The notes under the pieces are model-generated. The model had not been told where the DNA came from. It saw only the letters and a list, made by a program, of their open reading frames with translations, and made no database searches. From UMGS1696 sp964621755 (GTDB lineage Bacteria; Bacillota; Clostridia; Oscillospirales; CAG-272), in contig CAZUPI010000004.1 in NCBI GenBank assembly GCA_964621755.1, positions 16,235 through 80,234 on the forward strand: DNA of 64,000 bases, in the 5' to 3' direction. This document shows, one piece after another, positions 8,673-15,993 of this stretch. Position 1 is the first letter of the stretch. The number at the start of each line of letters is the position of its first letter. The translations under genes and the position numbers were made by a program.

Positions 8673-11600
8673 TCAGTCTTTTTTCACGGAGATTGTTACT
8701 TTTTCGCCGTTTACGTCCCATTCCTTGGTATATCCCTCGATGGGTTCGAAGGTCAGCGTATCGCAGAGAACGGTCCCTTTCAGCTCGTCAGAATCGGCAC
8801 GGAGGATTTCCTCAACCTTTGCGCTGCCGGTCACTGATACGGTGATATGATCGGTTACGACAAAGTCAGCTTCCTTGCGCATGGTCTGGATTTTGGAGAT
8901 AACTTCGCGCACGAAGCCTTCACTTATCAGCTCGGGGGTGAGGTTGGTATCAAGGGCGACTGCGACGCCGCCTGCAGCAAGGCTGAAGTAGCCGGGCTTC
9001 TGCTTGACGTCGATGAGAAGGTCGTCACGGGTCAGTTCAACCGGTGTACCGTCGAATTCGAGGCGGAGCATGCCGGTGGATTCGAGCTCAGACATGGCCT
9101 TATTGCCGTCGAATGCTTCATCCTGGAGGGTCGTTCTGATTTTGCCGAGGAGCTTGCCGTACTTCGGTCCGACCGTTTTGAGGTTCGGCTTGAAGGAGTA
9201 CGAAGACAGGGCGGACACGTCGGCGGTGAAGCGGACTTCCTTAACGTTCAGCTCGTCGCGGATGACGTCGGAGTAGATTTCGCCGAGCGCTTTGCCGTTT
9301 TCGTCCGCTTTGACGTACATAGCGGACAGCGGCTGACGGTTTTTGATATTCGCACCGTTTCTTGCTGCGCGTCCGAGAACGACGACGTCGACGACGGCTT
9401 TCATATCGGCTTCGAGCGCCTTGTCAATCATGGATTCGTCCGCGGCGGGATAGGAGCAGAGGTGGACGGATTCCGGCGCATTCTTGTCGACGGAGCATAC
9501 GAGGTTGCGGTAGATATCGTCCGCCATGAACGGAATCATCGGAGCGGCCGCTTTTACAATGGTGACGAGCGCGGTGTAAAGGGTCATATAAGCGGCGATC
9601 TTGTCGTCGGTCATGTCGGTGCCCCAATAGCGTTCGCGGGAGCGGCGGACATACCAGTTCGACAGTTCGTCGACAAATTCGGACAGCGCCTTCGCGGATT
9701 CGGGGATGCGGTAGCCTGCGAGGTGGGCGTCGACGGTCTGGACGGTGGTGTTCAGCACCGAGAGGATATACTTATCCATGACGCTGAGCTTGCAGTCGGC
9801 GAGGGAATATTTGGTCGGGTCAAATGAATCGATATCGGCATAGAGAACGTAGAAGGCGTAGGTATTCCAAAGGGTGCCGAGGAATTTGCGCTGTCCTTCG
9901 GTGACGGCCTTGCCGCTGAATCGGGACGGCAGCCACGGTGCGCTGTTGGTATAGAAATACCATCTGATAGCGTCCGCGCCGTAGGTGTTCAAGGCATCGA
10001 ACGGATCAACCGCGTTTCCTTTGGATTTGGACATCTTTTGACCGTTTTCATCCTGCACGTGACCGAGCACGATGACGTTTTTATACGGTGCGCAGTCGAA
10101 CAGGAGGGTGGAGATTGCCATAAGGGAATAGAACCAGCCACGGGTCTGGTCGACCGCCTCGCTGATGAAGTCTGCGGGGAACTGCGCTTTGAAAAGATCT
10201 TCGTTTTCGAAGGGGTAATGGTGCTGTGCGAAGGGCATGGAGCCGGAGTCGAACCAGCAGTCGATGACTTCCGGTACGCGGTGCATCTCGCCGCCGCACT
10301 TCGGGCACTTTATCGTGACTGCGTCGATATAGGGGCGGTGAAGCTCGATATCGTCGGGGCAGTTATCGGACATTTCCTTCAGCTCCGCGATGCTTCCGAC
10401 AGGATGGCGGTGTCCGCAGGAGCATTCCCAAATGTTGAGCGGGGTGCCCCAATAGCGGTTACGGGAGACAGCCCAATCCTGAACGTTCTCCAGCCAGTCG
10501 CCGAAGCGTCCTTTGCCGATGGATTCGGGAATCCAGTTTACGGTATTGTTATTCTTAATAAGGTTGTCGCGGACCTTGGTCATTTCGATGTACCACGATT
10601 CGCGTGCGTAGTAGATCAGAGGAGTGTCGCATCTCCAGCAGTGGGGATATTCATGCTCAAACTTCGGCGCGTCGAACAGTTTGCCCTGCGCGCGGAGGTC
10701 GTCGAGGATGATCGGGTCGGCTTTCTTGACGAAGATGCCTTCGTACGGGGTATCGGCGGTCAGATTGCCCTTTGCGTCGACGAATTGAACAAACGGGAAG
10801 CCGTATTTTTTGCAGACGCGCGCGTCGTCTTCACCGAATGCGGGCGCCATGTGAACGATACCGGTACCGTCGCTCATGGTGACGTAGTTGTCGCAGGTGA
10901 CGTAGTGCGCCTTTTTGTTCTGCTTTGCGGCGGCGATTCCGGCGCATTCGAACAGCGGCTCATATTCGCGGTATTCGAGGTCGCGGCCCGTATATTCCTC
11001 GACAATAGTATATGCGGGGGCGTCATCGGTCTTGAGTTTTCCGAGAACGGCGTCGAGAAGGGCTTTTGCCATGTAGTAGGTATAGCCGTCTGCGGCGTTG
11101 ACCTTGCAGTAGGTTTCGTCGGGATTGACGCAGAGCGCAAGGTTGGAGGGAAGGGTCCACGGTGTGGTTGTCCACGCGAGGAAGTAGGCGTCCTCACCTT
11201 TTGCTTTGAAGCGGACGACAGCGGAGCGCTCTTTTACGGTTTTATATCCCTGTGCGACCTCCTGAGCGGAGAGGGGGGTACCGCAGCGCGGGCAGTAGGG
11301 AACGATTTTGAATCCCTTATACAGAAGGCCCTTATTCCAGATTTCCTTGAGCGCCCACCATTCGGACTCGATGAAGTTATTGTCATAGGTTACATAGGGG
11401 TGATCCATATCGGCCCAGAAGCCGACGGCGCCGGAGAAATCCTCCCACATCCCCTTGTATTTCCAGACGGATTTTTTGCACTCGTTGATGAACGGTTCGA
11501 GACCGTACTGTTCGATTTGGTCCTTGCCATCGAGGCCGAGCTTTTTCTCGACTTCGATTTCGACGGGGAGACCGTGGGTATCCCAGCCGGCTTTACGCGG

Positions 11601-11837
11601 AACGTCGCAGCCCTTCATCCAGTGGTAGCGCGGAATCATATCTTTAATGACACGGGTGAGAACGTGACCGATATGCGGCTTACCGTTTGCGGTCGGGGGG
11701 CCGTCGTAGAAGGTGTAACCCGGCCGTCCTTCGCTTAGCTCGAGCTGTTTTTCGAAGATTTTGTTCTCGTTCCAGAACTTCAATACTTCGCGTTCGCGCT
11801 CAACAAAATTTAAGTTAGTTTGAACTTTATTGTACAT
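8673..11837 (-). CDS. ileS: Isoleucyl-tRNA synthetase
   Basis: 1054 residues, a class I synthetase that charges tRNA-Ile and edits Val. The HIGH motif is His55-Ile-Gly-His58 within YDGPPTANGKPHIGHVL. KMSKS is at residues 601-605. The CP1 editing insert lies between them (AWTTTPWTLPSNLALCVNP, then GTGIVHMAPAFGEDDARV). Two internal CxxC zinc-ribbon-like pairs are visible (YCPRCGTPL; IKCPKCGGEM). WFDSGSMPFAQ precedes the KMSKS loop. The length and the GWDTHGLPVEIEVEK block fit the longer, eukaryote-like IleS type. A T-box riboswitch (11902-12134) controls it. No strong ribosome-binding site is obvious: the ATG is preceded by a T6 run and a repeat hairpin. Confidence 0.97.
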   Translation of the reverse strand: MYNKVQTNLNFVEREREVLKFWNENKIFEKQLELSEGRPGYTFYDGPPTANGKPHIGHVLTRVIKDMIPRYHWMKGCDVPRKAGWDTHGLPVEIEVEKKLGLDGKDQIEQYGLEPFINECKKSVWKYKGMWEDFSGAVGFWADMDHPYVTYDNNFIESEWWALKEIWNKGLLYKGFKIVPYCPRCGTPLSAQEVAQGYKTVKERSAVVRFKAKGEDAYFLAWTTTPWTLPSNLALCVNPDETYCKVNAADGYTYYMAKALLDAVLGKLKTDDAPAYTIVEEYTGRDLEYREYEPLFECAGIAAAKQNKKAHYVTCDNYVTMSDGTGIVHMAPAFGEDDARVCKKYGFPFVQFVDAKGNLTADTPYEGIFVKKADPIILDDLRAQGKLFDAPKFEHEYPHCWRCDTPLIYYARESWYIEMTKVRDNLIKNNNTVNWIPESIGKGRFGDWLENVQDWAVSRNRYWGTPLNIWECSCGHRHPVGSIAELKEMSDNCPDDIELHRPYIDAVTIKCPKCGGEMHRVPEVIDCWFDSGSMPFAQHHYPFENEDLFKAQFPADFISEAVDQTRGWFYSLMAISTLLFDCAPYKNVIVLGHVQDENGQKMSKSKGNAVDPFDALNTYGADAIRWYFYTNSAPWLPSRFSGKAVTEGQRKFLGTLWNTYAFYVLYADIDSFDPTKYSLADCKLSVMDKYILSVLNTTVQTVDAHLAGYRIPESAKALSEFVDELSNWYVRRSRERYWGTDMTDDKIAAYMTLYTALVTIVKAAAPMIPFMADDIYRNLVCSVDKNAPESVHLCSYPAADESMIDKALEADMKAVVDVVVLGRAARNGANIKNRQPLSAMYVKADENGKALGEIYSDVIRDELNVKEVRFTADVSALSSYSFKPNLKTVGPKYGKLLGKIRTTLQDEAFDGNKAMSELESTGMLRLEFDGTPVELTRDDLLIDVKQKPGYFSLAAGGVAVALDTNLTPELISEGFVREVISKIQTMRKEADFVVTDHITVSVTGSAKVEEILRADSDELKGTVLCDTLTFEPIEGYTKEWDVNGEKVTISVKKD

Positions 11838-11847
11838 AAAAAATTTG

Positions 11848-11875
11848 TTTTTCGGGGAAATGATTTTCCCGAAAA
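11848..11875. repeat. Dispersed hairpin copy in the ileS leader
   Basis: TTTTCGGGGAAA (11849-11860) pairs with TTTTCCCGAAAA (11864-11875), allowing one G-U. It sits between the T-box terminator and the ileS ATG, where a ribosome-binding site would be expected; on the minus strand it is followed by ACAAATTTTTT and then ATG. Confidence 0.65.
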
Positions 11876-11901
11876 CCCCTTTCCAAAAACATTATGCAGC
11901 G

Positions 11902-11932
11902 TAAAACAAAAAATCCCGGACTTTGTCCGGGA
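11902..11932 (-). terminator. T-box attenuator terminator
   Basis: TCCCGGA (11932-11926) and TCCGGGA (11920-11914) on the minus strand form a 7-bp stem with loop CAAAG, followed by TTTTTTGTTTT. Confidence 0.85.
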
Positions 11933-12134
11933 CAGAAAAATTCTGCTATACCACTCGCACACATGATACGTCTCCGCAATAACGGTCGGAATCCGGTATC
12001 GGCTACTTCCGGCGTCTGCCGATTTCACCATACGGCTCGGGAATGATTTTCCGCGGGGCATCGTACCGGCTCTCACCAAATCCGGCTCTCTTGGACTAAA
12101 ACCTTACGCGTACTCTTTTCCGTCTTTGCCTTTG
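11902..12134 (-). promoter_or_regulatory. T-box riboswitch, tRNA-Ile responsive, before ileS
   Basis: On the minus strand the leader has the Stem I hallmarks AAGAGAGCCGG and GGTGAGAGCCGG (about 12093-12065), then a specifier-loop region reading AAAATCATTCC in which ATC (12047-12045) is the Ile codon followed by the usual purine. The antiterminator box is GAGTGGTATAGCAG. Its UGGU (11953-11950) can pair with the ACCA end of uncharged tRNA-Ile; it is a variant of the AGGGTGGTACCGCG consensus. An intrinsic terminator follows at 11902-11932. Uncharged tRNA-Ile should favour read-through into ileS. Confidence 0.88.
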
Positions 12135-12140
12135 GACTAT

Positions 12141-12169
12141 ATTATATAATATATTGTGCGGTTTGTCAA
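12141..12169 (-). promoter_or_regulatory. Consensus promoter of the T-box/ileS unit
   Basis: TTGACA (12169-12164), 17 bases, TATAAT (12146-12141) on the minus strand. Transcription should begin near 12134, at the 5' end of the T-box leader. Confidence 0.9.
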
Positions 12170-12215
12170 GTGAAAATATTTAAAAACCTCGAATCTTTGG
12201 ACACAGGCGGGAAAG

Positions 12216-12551
12216 TCAGTCCACCACATAGACCGCAAAAGGAGTATTTATCTGTGCAGGATCGGTTTCCATGATCTCTCCGTCAAAGACGACGCGGATT
12301 TCGTCCCCGACCGTTACCTCCGGGAAACCGTCGGCAGCTATCGTTTCGCGGCTGATGAATACCTGACCTCCTACCGACATGCCGGATTGACCTTTGTCGG
12401 TGCATTCCGCAAGGATGCTGCTGTCGCAAACTTCGAGAACCTTTGCGTTGAAGTAGTCCTGTCCGTTTTCGTCGACCTCGTCTTTTGCGCAGCAGACGAG
12501 AAGCAGCGCAATGACAATCAGTGTGAGCATTAAAGTGAAGATTCTTTTCAT
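12216..12551 (-). CDS. Small lipoprotein, DUF3221-like
   Basis: 111 residues. The start at 12551 is chosen for the AAGGAGATCTCAT-ATG context. Residues 1-21 are a lipoprotein-type signal ending LLLVCC; the residue before the first cysteine is Val, less usual than Ala/Gly/Ser, so either Cys20 or Cys21 could be lipidated. The remaining ~85 residues (FNAKVLEVCDSSILAECT, then VFISRE, then VTVGDEIRVVFDGEIMET) have the short beta-barrel pattern of small exported OB-like/DUF3221 proteins. Function unknown. It ends about 47 bases before the ileS promoter and has no visible partner. Confidence 0.65.
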   Translation of the reverse strand: MKRIFTLMLTLIVIALLLVCCAKDEVDENGQDYFNAKVLEVCDSSILAECTDKGQSGMSVGGQVFISRETIAADGFPEVTVGDEIRVVFDGEIMETDPAQINTPFAVYVVD

Positions 12552-12643
12552 ATGAGATCTCCTTCCGAAAATTATGTTATTTAATAGACGTTTCCCGTAT
12601 AGCAAAAGTTCCCCCGCAATAAAATAAATTTTCACCTGATTTA

Positions 12644-12672
12644 TTGACATATCACGGGGAAACTGCTATACT
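12644..12672 (+). promoter_or_regulatory. Promoter of the Gfo/Idh/MocA gene
   Basis: TTGACA (12644-12649), 17 bases, TATACT (12667-12672). It gives a leader of about 170 bases that contains a stem of CGCG(g)CTTTC with GGAAAGCGCG at 12763-12787. Confidence 0.85.
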
Positions 12673-12850
12673 TAAAACACATTTAAAAAGTTTTAGAAAA
12701 ACGGATCAACCCCGTGACCGAGCGTCCAAATGCCAGCCACCCACAAAGATCCAAGTTCTTTGCGCGGCTTTCTTTCAGGAAAGCGCGTTCCCTTTTCCAT
12801 ACAATTTGTAAAAACAAAATTCCTATATAACACCAAGGGAGGAAACCAAA

Positions 12851-13834
12851 ATGTTAAAAGTAGCAATGCTCTCGAAGTGGCATGTTCATGCCGGCGGTTA
12901 CGCCAACTTCATCAAAAATTGCGGAAAGTGCGAAATTGTAGCCGTATGGGACGATAATACCGCACGCGGCGAGAGCTGGGCGAAGGAGCTCGGATGCGAA
13001 TTCATCCCCTGCCTCGATACGCTCCTCGCGAGAGACGATATCCAAGCGGTTATCTGCGACGCACCGACGACAGCGCATCACGATATCCTCGTGAAGGCCG
13101 CAAGGGCGGGAAAGCACATCTTCACCGAAAAGGCGCTCTGCCCGACAGTTGCCGAATGTCTCGACGTGAAGAAGGCCATTGAGGAAGCCGGCGTCACCTT
13201 CGTTATCAGCTATCCGCAGAGAGGCAGACCGTGCGTACAGTTCGCAAAGCGCATGATAGATGAGGGCGCGTTTGGAGATGTGACCCTCGTTCGTACCCGT
13301 GACGCGCACTCCGGCGTATCCGGAAACTGGCTCCCGGATTATTGGTTCGAAAAGAAGGACGCTGCCGGCGGTGCGATGATGGACCTCGGCTGCCATCCGA
13401 TGTATCTGCTCGCTTACTTCCTCGGCAAGCCGAGGAGAGTGACCGGTATGTTCACCTCGCCTTACGGTAAGCCGGTTGACGAGAACGCGGTTGCGATCGC
13501 AGAGTTCGCGGGCGGCGCGCTCGGCGTAGCAGAAACTGGATTCGACTCTCACAACTCGCCGCAGACCATCGAAATCTACGGCACAAAAGGCTCGATGATT
13601 GCGCACGGGGAGGATGTGCAGTTCTCCAGCCAGAAGCTCGGCGGCATCGTCGGCGGATTCATCAGGCCTGACCTCCCGCACCCGAAAAAGTCTCCGCTGG
13701 AGCAGTTTGTTGATGCGGTTTCCGAAGGCAAAGGCTCACCGGAAGGGCTCGGCATAGACGACGCAATCGCCCTCACAGAGCTTCTCGAAAACGCTTACAA
13801 GGGCGACGAGAGCAATACGATTGTGAAAATATAA
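12851..13834 (+). CDS. Gfo/Idh/MocA family NAD(P)-dependent oxidoreductase
   Basis: 327 residues with the two-domain fold of sugar and cyclitol dehydrogenases. The N-terminal Rossmann half starts KVAMLSKWHVHAGGYANF. The usual GxGxxG is replaced by LSKWHVHAGGY, a variant seen in some family members. The catalytic lysine is in TEKALCPT (the EKP motif with Ala for Pro), and the C-terminal active-site Asp and His are in GGAMMDLGCHPMYL. PQRGRPCVQFAKRMIDEG and PDYWFEKKDAAGG line the substrate cleft. GGGAGG precedes the ATG. It stands alone with its own promoter and a hairpin behind it. The substrate is probably a sugar, sugar acid or inositol-type compound; this cannot be narrowed from sequence. 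Confidence 0.88.
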   Translation: MLKVAMLSKWHVHAGGYANFIKNCGKCEIVAVWDDNTARGESWAKELGCEFIPCLDTLLARDDIQAVICDAPTTAHHDILVKAARAGKHIFTEKALCPTVAECLDVKKAIEEAGVTFVISYPQRGRPCVQFAKRMIDEGAFGDVTLVRTRDAHSGVSGNWLPDYWFEKKDAAGGAMMDLGCHPMYLLAYFLGKPRRVTGMFTSPYGKPVDENAVAIAEFAGGALGVAETGFDSHNSPQTIEIYGTKGSMIAHGEDVQFSSQKLGGIVGGFIRPDLPHPKKSPLEQFVDAVSEGKGSPEGLGIDDAIALTELLENAYKGDESNTIVKI

Positions 13835-13848
13835 ATGGGGACGCGAAT

Positions 13849-13877
13849 GGGGGAACCTTTTTGGAAAAGGTTCCCCC
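13849..13877. repeat. Dispersed hairpin copy
   Basis: GGGGGAACCTTTT (13849-13861) pairs perfectly with AAAAGGTTCCCCC (13865-13877), loop TGG. It lies between the dehydrogenase and the YqeG gene. Confidence 0.85.
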
Positions 13878-13904
13878 AACCCTTTTCAGACAGGAGGATG
13901 GGCG

Positions 13905-14414
13905 ATGATTTTAGAAAAGCTGCTTATGCCCGATGAGATGTACGATACGTTTATGCTGGTGACGCCGGAGCATCTTCTGGCCCTCGGAAAGCGGTTTATC
14001 CTTTGCGATATCGACAACACGCTAGCGACCTATGACGACCCGGCGCCGCCGGATACTGTGGTGCAGTGGTGCGAGAATATGAACCGGAAGGGGATAACGG
14101 TGGCGTTCGTATCGAATAATAACGAGGCTCGGGTGGCGTTGTTCAATCGGAACTTTGGCTATGTGGCGTATGCGAAGGCGCACAAGCCTTGTACCGGAAA
14201 GCTGAAGCGAGCCATGCGTGAGCTCGGCGCGGACAAAGAGACTGCGGTCCTTCTCGGGGACCAGCTGCTGACCGACGCTGCCGCGGCAAATTCCGCTGGG
14301 CTGTACTGTATCATCGTTCCGCCGATAAAGGATAAGACGAGCTTGTTTTTCCGCTTCAAGCGGTGGATTGAAAAGCCATATGTGAAAAAATTCAAGCAGA
14401 AAAAACAAAGGTGA
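13905..14414 (+). CDS. YqeG family HAD-type phosphatase
   Basis: 169 residues, HAD superfamily subclass IIIA. Motif I is LCDIDNTLATYD (nucleophile Asp and acid/base Asp), motif II is VAFVSNNN, the motif III Lys is probably in AKAHKPCTGKLKRA, and motif IV is VLLGDQLLTDAAAA. The opening MLVTPEHLLALGKRFIL is typical of YqeG, which in Firmicutes is usually near genes for ribosome assembly or shikimate enzymes; neither neighbour occurs here. Related plant and fungal proteins dephosphorylate phosphatidylglycerophosphate; that activity is not established for this one. AGGAGG lies 11 bases upstream. A strong terminator follows. It is convergent with the peptidase gene. Confidence 0.9.
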   Translation: MILEKLLMPDEMYDTFMLVTPEHLLALGKRFILCDIDNTLATYDDPAPPDTVVQWCENMNRKGITVAFVSNNNEARVALFNRNFGYVAYAKAHKPCTGKLKRAMRELGADKETAVLLGDQLLTDAAAANSAGLYCIIVPPIKDKTSLFFRFKRWIEKPYVKKFKQKKQR

Positions 14415-14445
14415 GGTATTTTGCGGCAATACCTCACCTTTTTTA
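14410..14445 (+). terminator. Strong rho-independent terminator
   Basis: GGTGAGGTATT pairs perfectly with AATACCTCACC around TTGCGGC, followed by TTTTTT. Confidence 0.92.
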
Positions 14446-14483
14446 TAAAAAAGTTTTGAAGGGGGTAACGCATCCCCATTCCC

Positions 14484-15560
14484 TCATATCTCAATCAATT
14501 CCTTCGGGCAGTTTGTCAAGTTTCTCTTGCCGCCTGGGGTGATGAGCACCATGTCTTCGATGCGGCAGCCGTATTTGCCTTCGATGTAGATACCGGGCTC
14601 GACTGTGACGATTTGACCAACCTTCAGCGTGGTATCTCCCATGCCGCCGGACAGACCGGGCTGCTCGTGAATCTCAAGACCGACTCCGTGACCGAGAGAG
14701 TGACCGAAGCATCCCTGATATCCCGCGCCGTCGATGATGTCGCGCGCGACTTTATCCATATCGGCGTTTTTTACACCCTCTGTGATGGCGTCGATTGCCG
14801 CCAGCTGTGCGGACAGAACGGTGTTGTACAGCTTCTTCATGTCGGCGTCAGCTTTGCCGATGACGATGGTTCTCGTCATATCGGAGTGATATCCGTTTAT
14901 CATAGCGCCGTAGTCCATGGTGAGGAAGCCCCTTTCCAGCTTCACCGGACGCGGAACGCCGTGGGGTCTCGAGGAAGCGGAGCCGGATACGCAAATCGTG
15001 TCAAACGACGGCTTTTCACTGCCGTTCTTCTTCATGTAATATTCCAGCTCGGCTGCAACCTCTGTTTCGGTCATATCGTAGGCGACCGTTTTGACGATGT
15101 GCTCGAACGCTCCTTCTGCGATGCGCTGTGCGGCCACGATATTCTCTACCTCGTCGTCGGTCTTATAGGAGCGGATATCGGTGAAAATACCGCCGATCGG
15201 GCAGAATTCCACGCCCATACCGTCCAGCGACTTCTGGATTCGGTTCAGCTCGGCGCAGGTCATGCGGCGGTCTTCGTAGCCAATTGTTTTTACGCCGCAG
15301 TCGCGCACGATTTCGTTCAGCGTCGGCTTGCCGGGCAGGCATACTTCAAAGGATTTGGAGGATTCTGCTTTTGCTGCCTCGATATAGCGGAAATCGGCGA
15401 AAACATACGCCTTTTCCCCCGTGATGACAAGATAGCCGTCCGGATTGTCAAATGCAGACATATAGAGGTGGTTTTCAGCGGAGTTTACGTATATCGCGTC
15501 AAGACCCATCTCGGACATCTTTTCGCGCAGCGCGGCGAGTCGGGCATCCATTACATTCAT
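14484..15560 (-). CDS. M24 family metallopeptidase, Xaa-Pro dipeptidase/aminopeptidase-like
   Basis: 358 residues with the creatinase/prolidase architecture: an N-terminal domain (residues ~1-125, RLAALREKMSEMGLDAIYV) and a C-terminal pita-bread domain. The five dinuclear-metal ligands are visible: Asp and Asp in LTMDYGAMINGYHSDMTRT, His in FGHSLGHGVGLEIHE, Glu in VTVEPGIY and Glu in CRIEDM. It should cleave peptides with proline in the second position. No signal peptide, so cytosolic. Upstream on the same strand lies tRNA-Val with its own terminator. Subtype (PepQ or YpdF-like) cannot be settled. Confidence 0.93.
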   Translation of the reverse strand: MNVMDARLAALREKMSEMGLDAIYVNSAENHLYMSAFDNPDGYLVITGEKAYVFADFRYIEAAKAESSKSFEVCLPGKPTLNEIVRDCGVKTIGYEDRRMTCAELNRIQKSLDGMGVEFCPIGGIFTDIRSYKTDDEVENIVAAQRIAEGAFEHIVKTVAYDMTETEVAAELEYYMKKNGSEKPSFDTICVSGSASSRPHGVPRPVKLERGFLTMDYGAMINGYHSDMTRTIVIGKADADMKKLYNTVLSAQLAAIDAITEGVKNADMDKVARDIIDGAGYQGCFGHSLGHGVGLEIHEQPGLSGGMGDTTLKVGQIVTVEPGIYIEGKYGCRIEDMVLITPGGKRNLTNCPKELIEI

Positions 15561-15599
15561 AACAGTACTTCCTTATGTATAAAAATAATTTCCGGTAAA

Positions 15600-15628
15600 T
15601 TGAAAGACGGCGAACCTTTCAGTTCGCC
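15600..15628 (-). terminator. Terminator after tRNA-Val
   Basis: On the minus strand GGCGAAC (15628-15622), loop TGAAAG, GTTCGCC (15615-15609), then GTCTTTC. Confidence 0.7.
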
Positions 15629-15632
15629 TTCA

Positions 15633-15706
15633 TGGAAACATTGGGGCTCGAACCCAAGACCTCTCGGATGTGAACCGAACGCTCTGACCAGCTGAGCTAT
15701 GCTTCC
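15633..15706 (-). tRNA. tRNA-Val(CAC)
   Basis: 74 bases on the minus strand. The acceptor stem is GGAAGCA/TGTTTCC, the D stem GCTC/GAGC, the anticodon stem TTCGG/CCGAG with loop TTCACAT (anticodon CAC), and the T arm TTGGG-TTCGAGC-CCCAA. The 3' CCA is not encoded. It has its own promoter and terminator. Confidence 0.95.
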
Positions 15707-15716
15707 GTCTCCGTAT

Positions 15717-15745
15717 ATTATACCACGAATTTGTCTGTTTGTCTA
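15717..15745 (-). promoter_or_regulatory. tRNA-Val promoter
   Basis: TAGACA (15745-15740), 17 bases, TATAAT (15722-15717), placing the start a few bases before the tRNA. Confidence 0.82.
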
Positions 15746-15838
15746 TATCAAATTGAGGAAATTCAAGAAATTTTTTTGCCGATACCGGATAAATTGTAAA
15801 AAGTCAATTAAGATTCGGATAATTCTCCGAAGAACCTC

Positions 15839-15866
15839 TTGTTTTCAGCGGATATCGTTGTATAAT
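15839..15866 (+). promoter_or_regulatory. Probable promoter of the sortase group
   Basis: TTGTTT (15839-15844), 16 bases, TATAAT (15861-15866). It leaves a ~120-base leader that contains the inverted repeat at 15897-15946. Confidence 0.65.
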
Positions 15867-15896
15867 AATATTAAAACGCGAGTTTGACACGGCTGA

Positions 15897-15946
15897 GCGA
15901 TTAGGGTCCGGACTGACAGAGGAAACTTATGCGGTCCCCTAATCGC
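15897..15946 (+). promoter_or_regulatory. Long-range inverted repeat in the sortase leader
   Basis: GCGATTAGGG (15897-15906) pairs perfectly with CCCTAATCGC (15937-15946), enclosing a 30-base internal region with GTCCGGAC and GCGGTCCC segments. A T-rich stretch follows. It matches no riboswitch class I know; it could be an attenuator or a small RNA. Confidence 0.5.
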
Positions 15947-15993
15947 TTGCTGTATTGTTTCTCATACATTTCTCCCCTCGGATGGAGGCATTC

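Noticed and set aside
10038..11738. Plus-strand open frame of 566 codons opposite ileS
   Set aside because: It is the exact antisense of the HIGH-to-KMSKS part of ileS, has no ribosome site or domain, and its composition mirrors the synthetase codons.
14613..15695. Plus-strand open frame of 360 codons opposite the peptidase and running into tRNA-Val
   Set aside because: It is antisense to a complete M24 peptidase and ends inside a tRNA, so it is not a gene.
15897..15946. Known riboswitch classes (preQ1, c-di-GMP, fluoride, guanidine, purine) for the sortase leader
   Set aside because: None of their conserved loop sequences are present; kept only as an unclassified structure.
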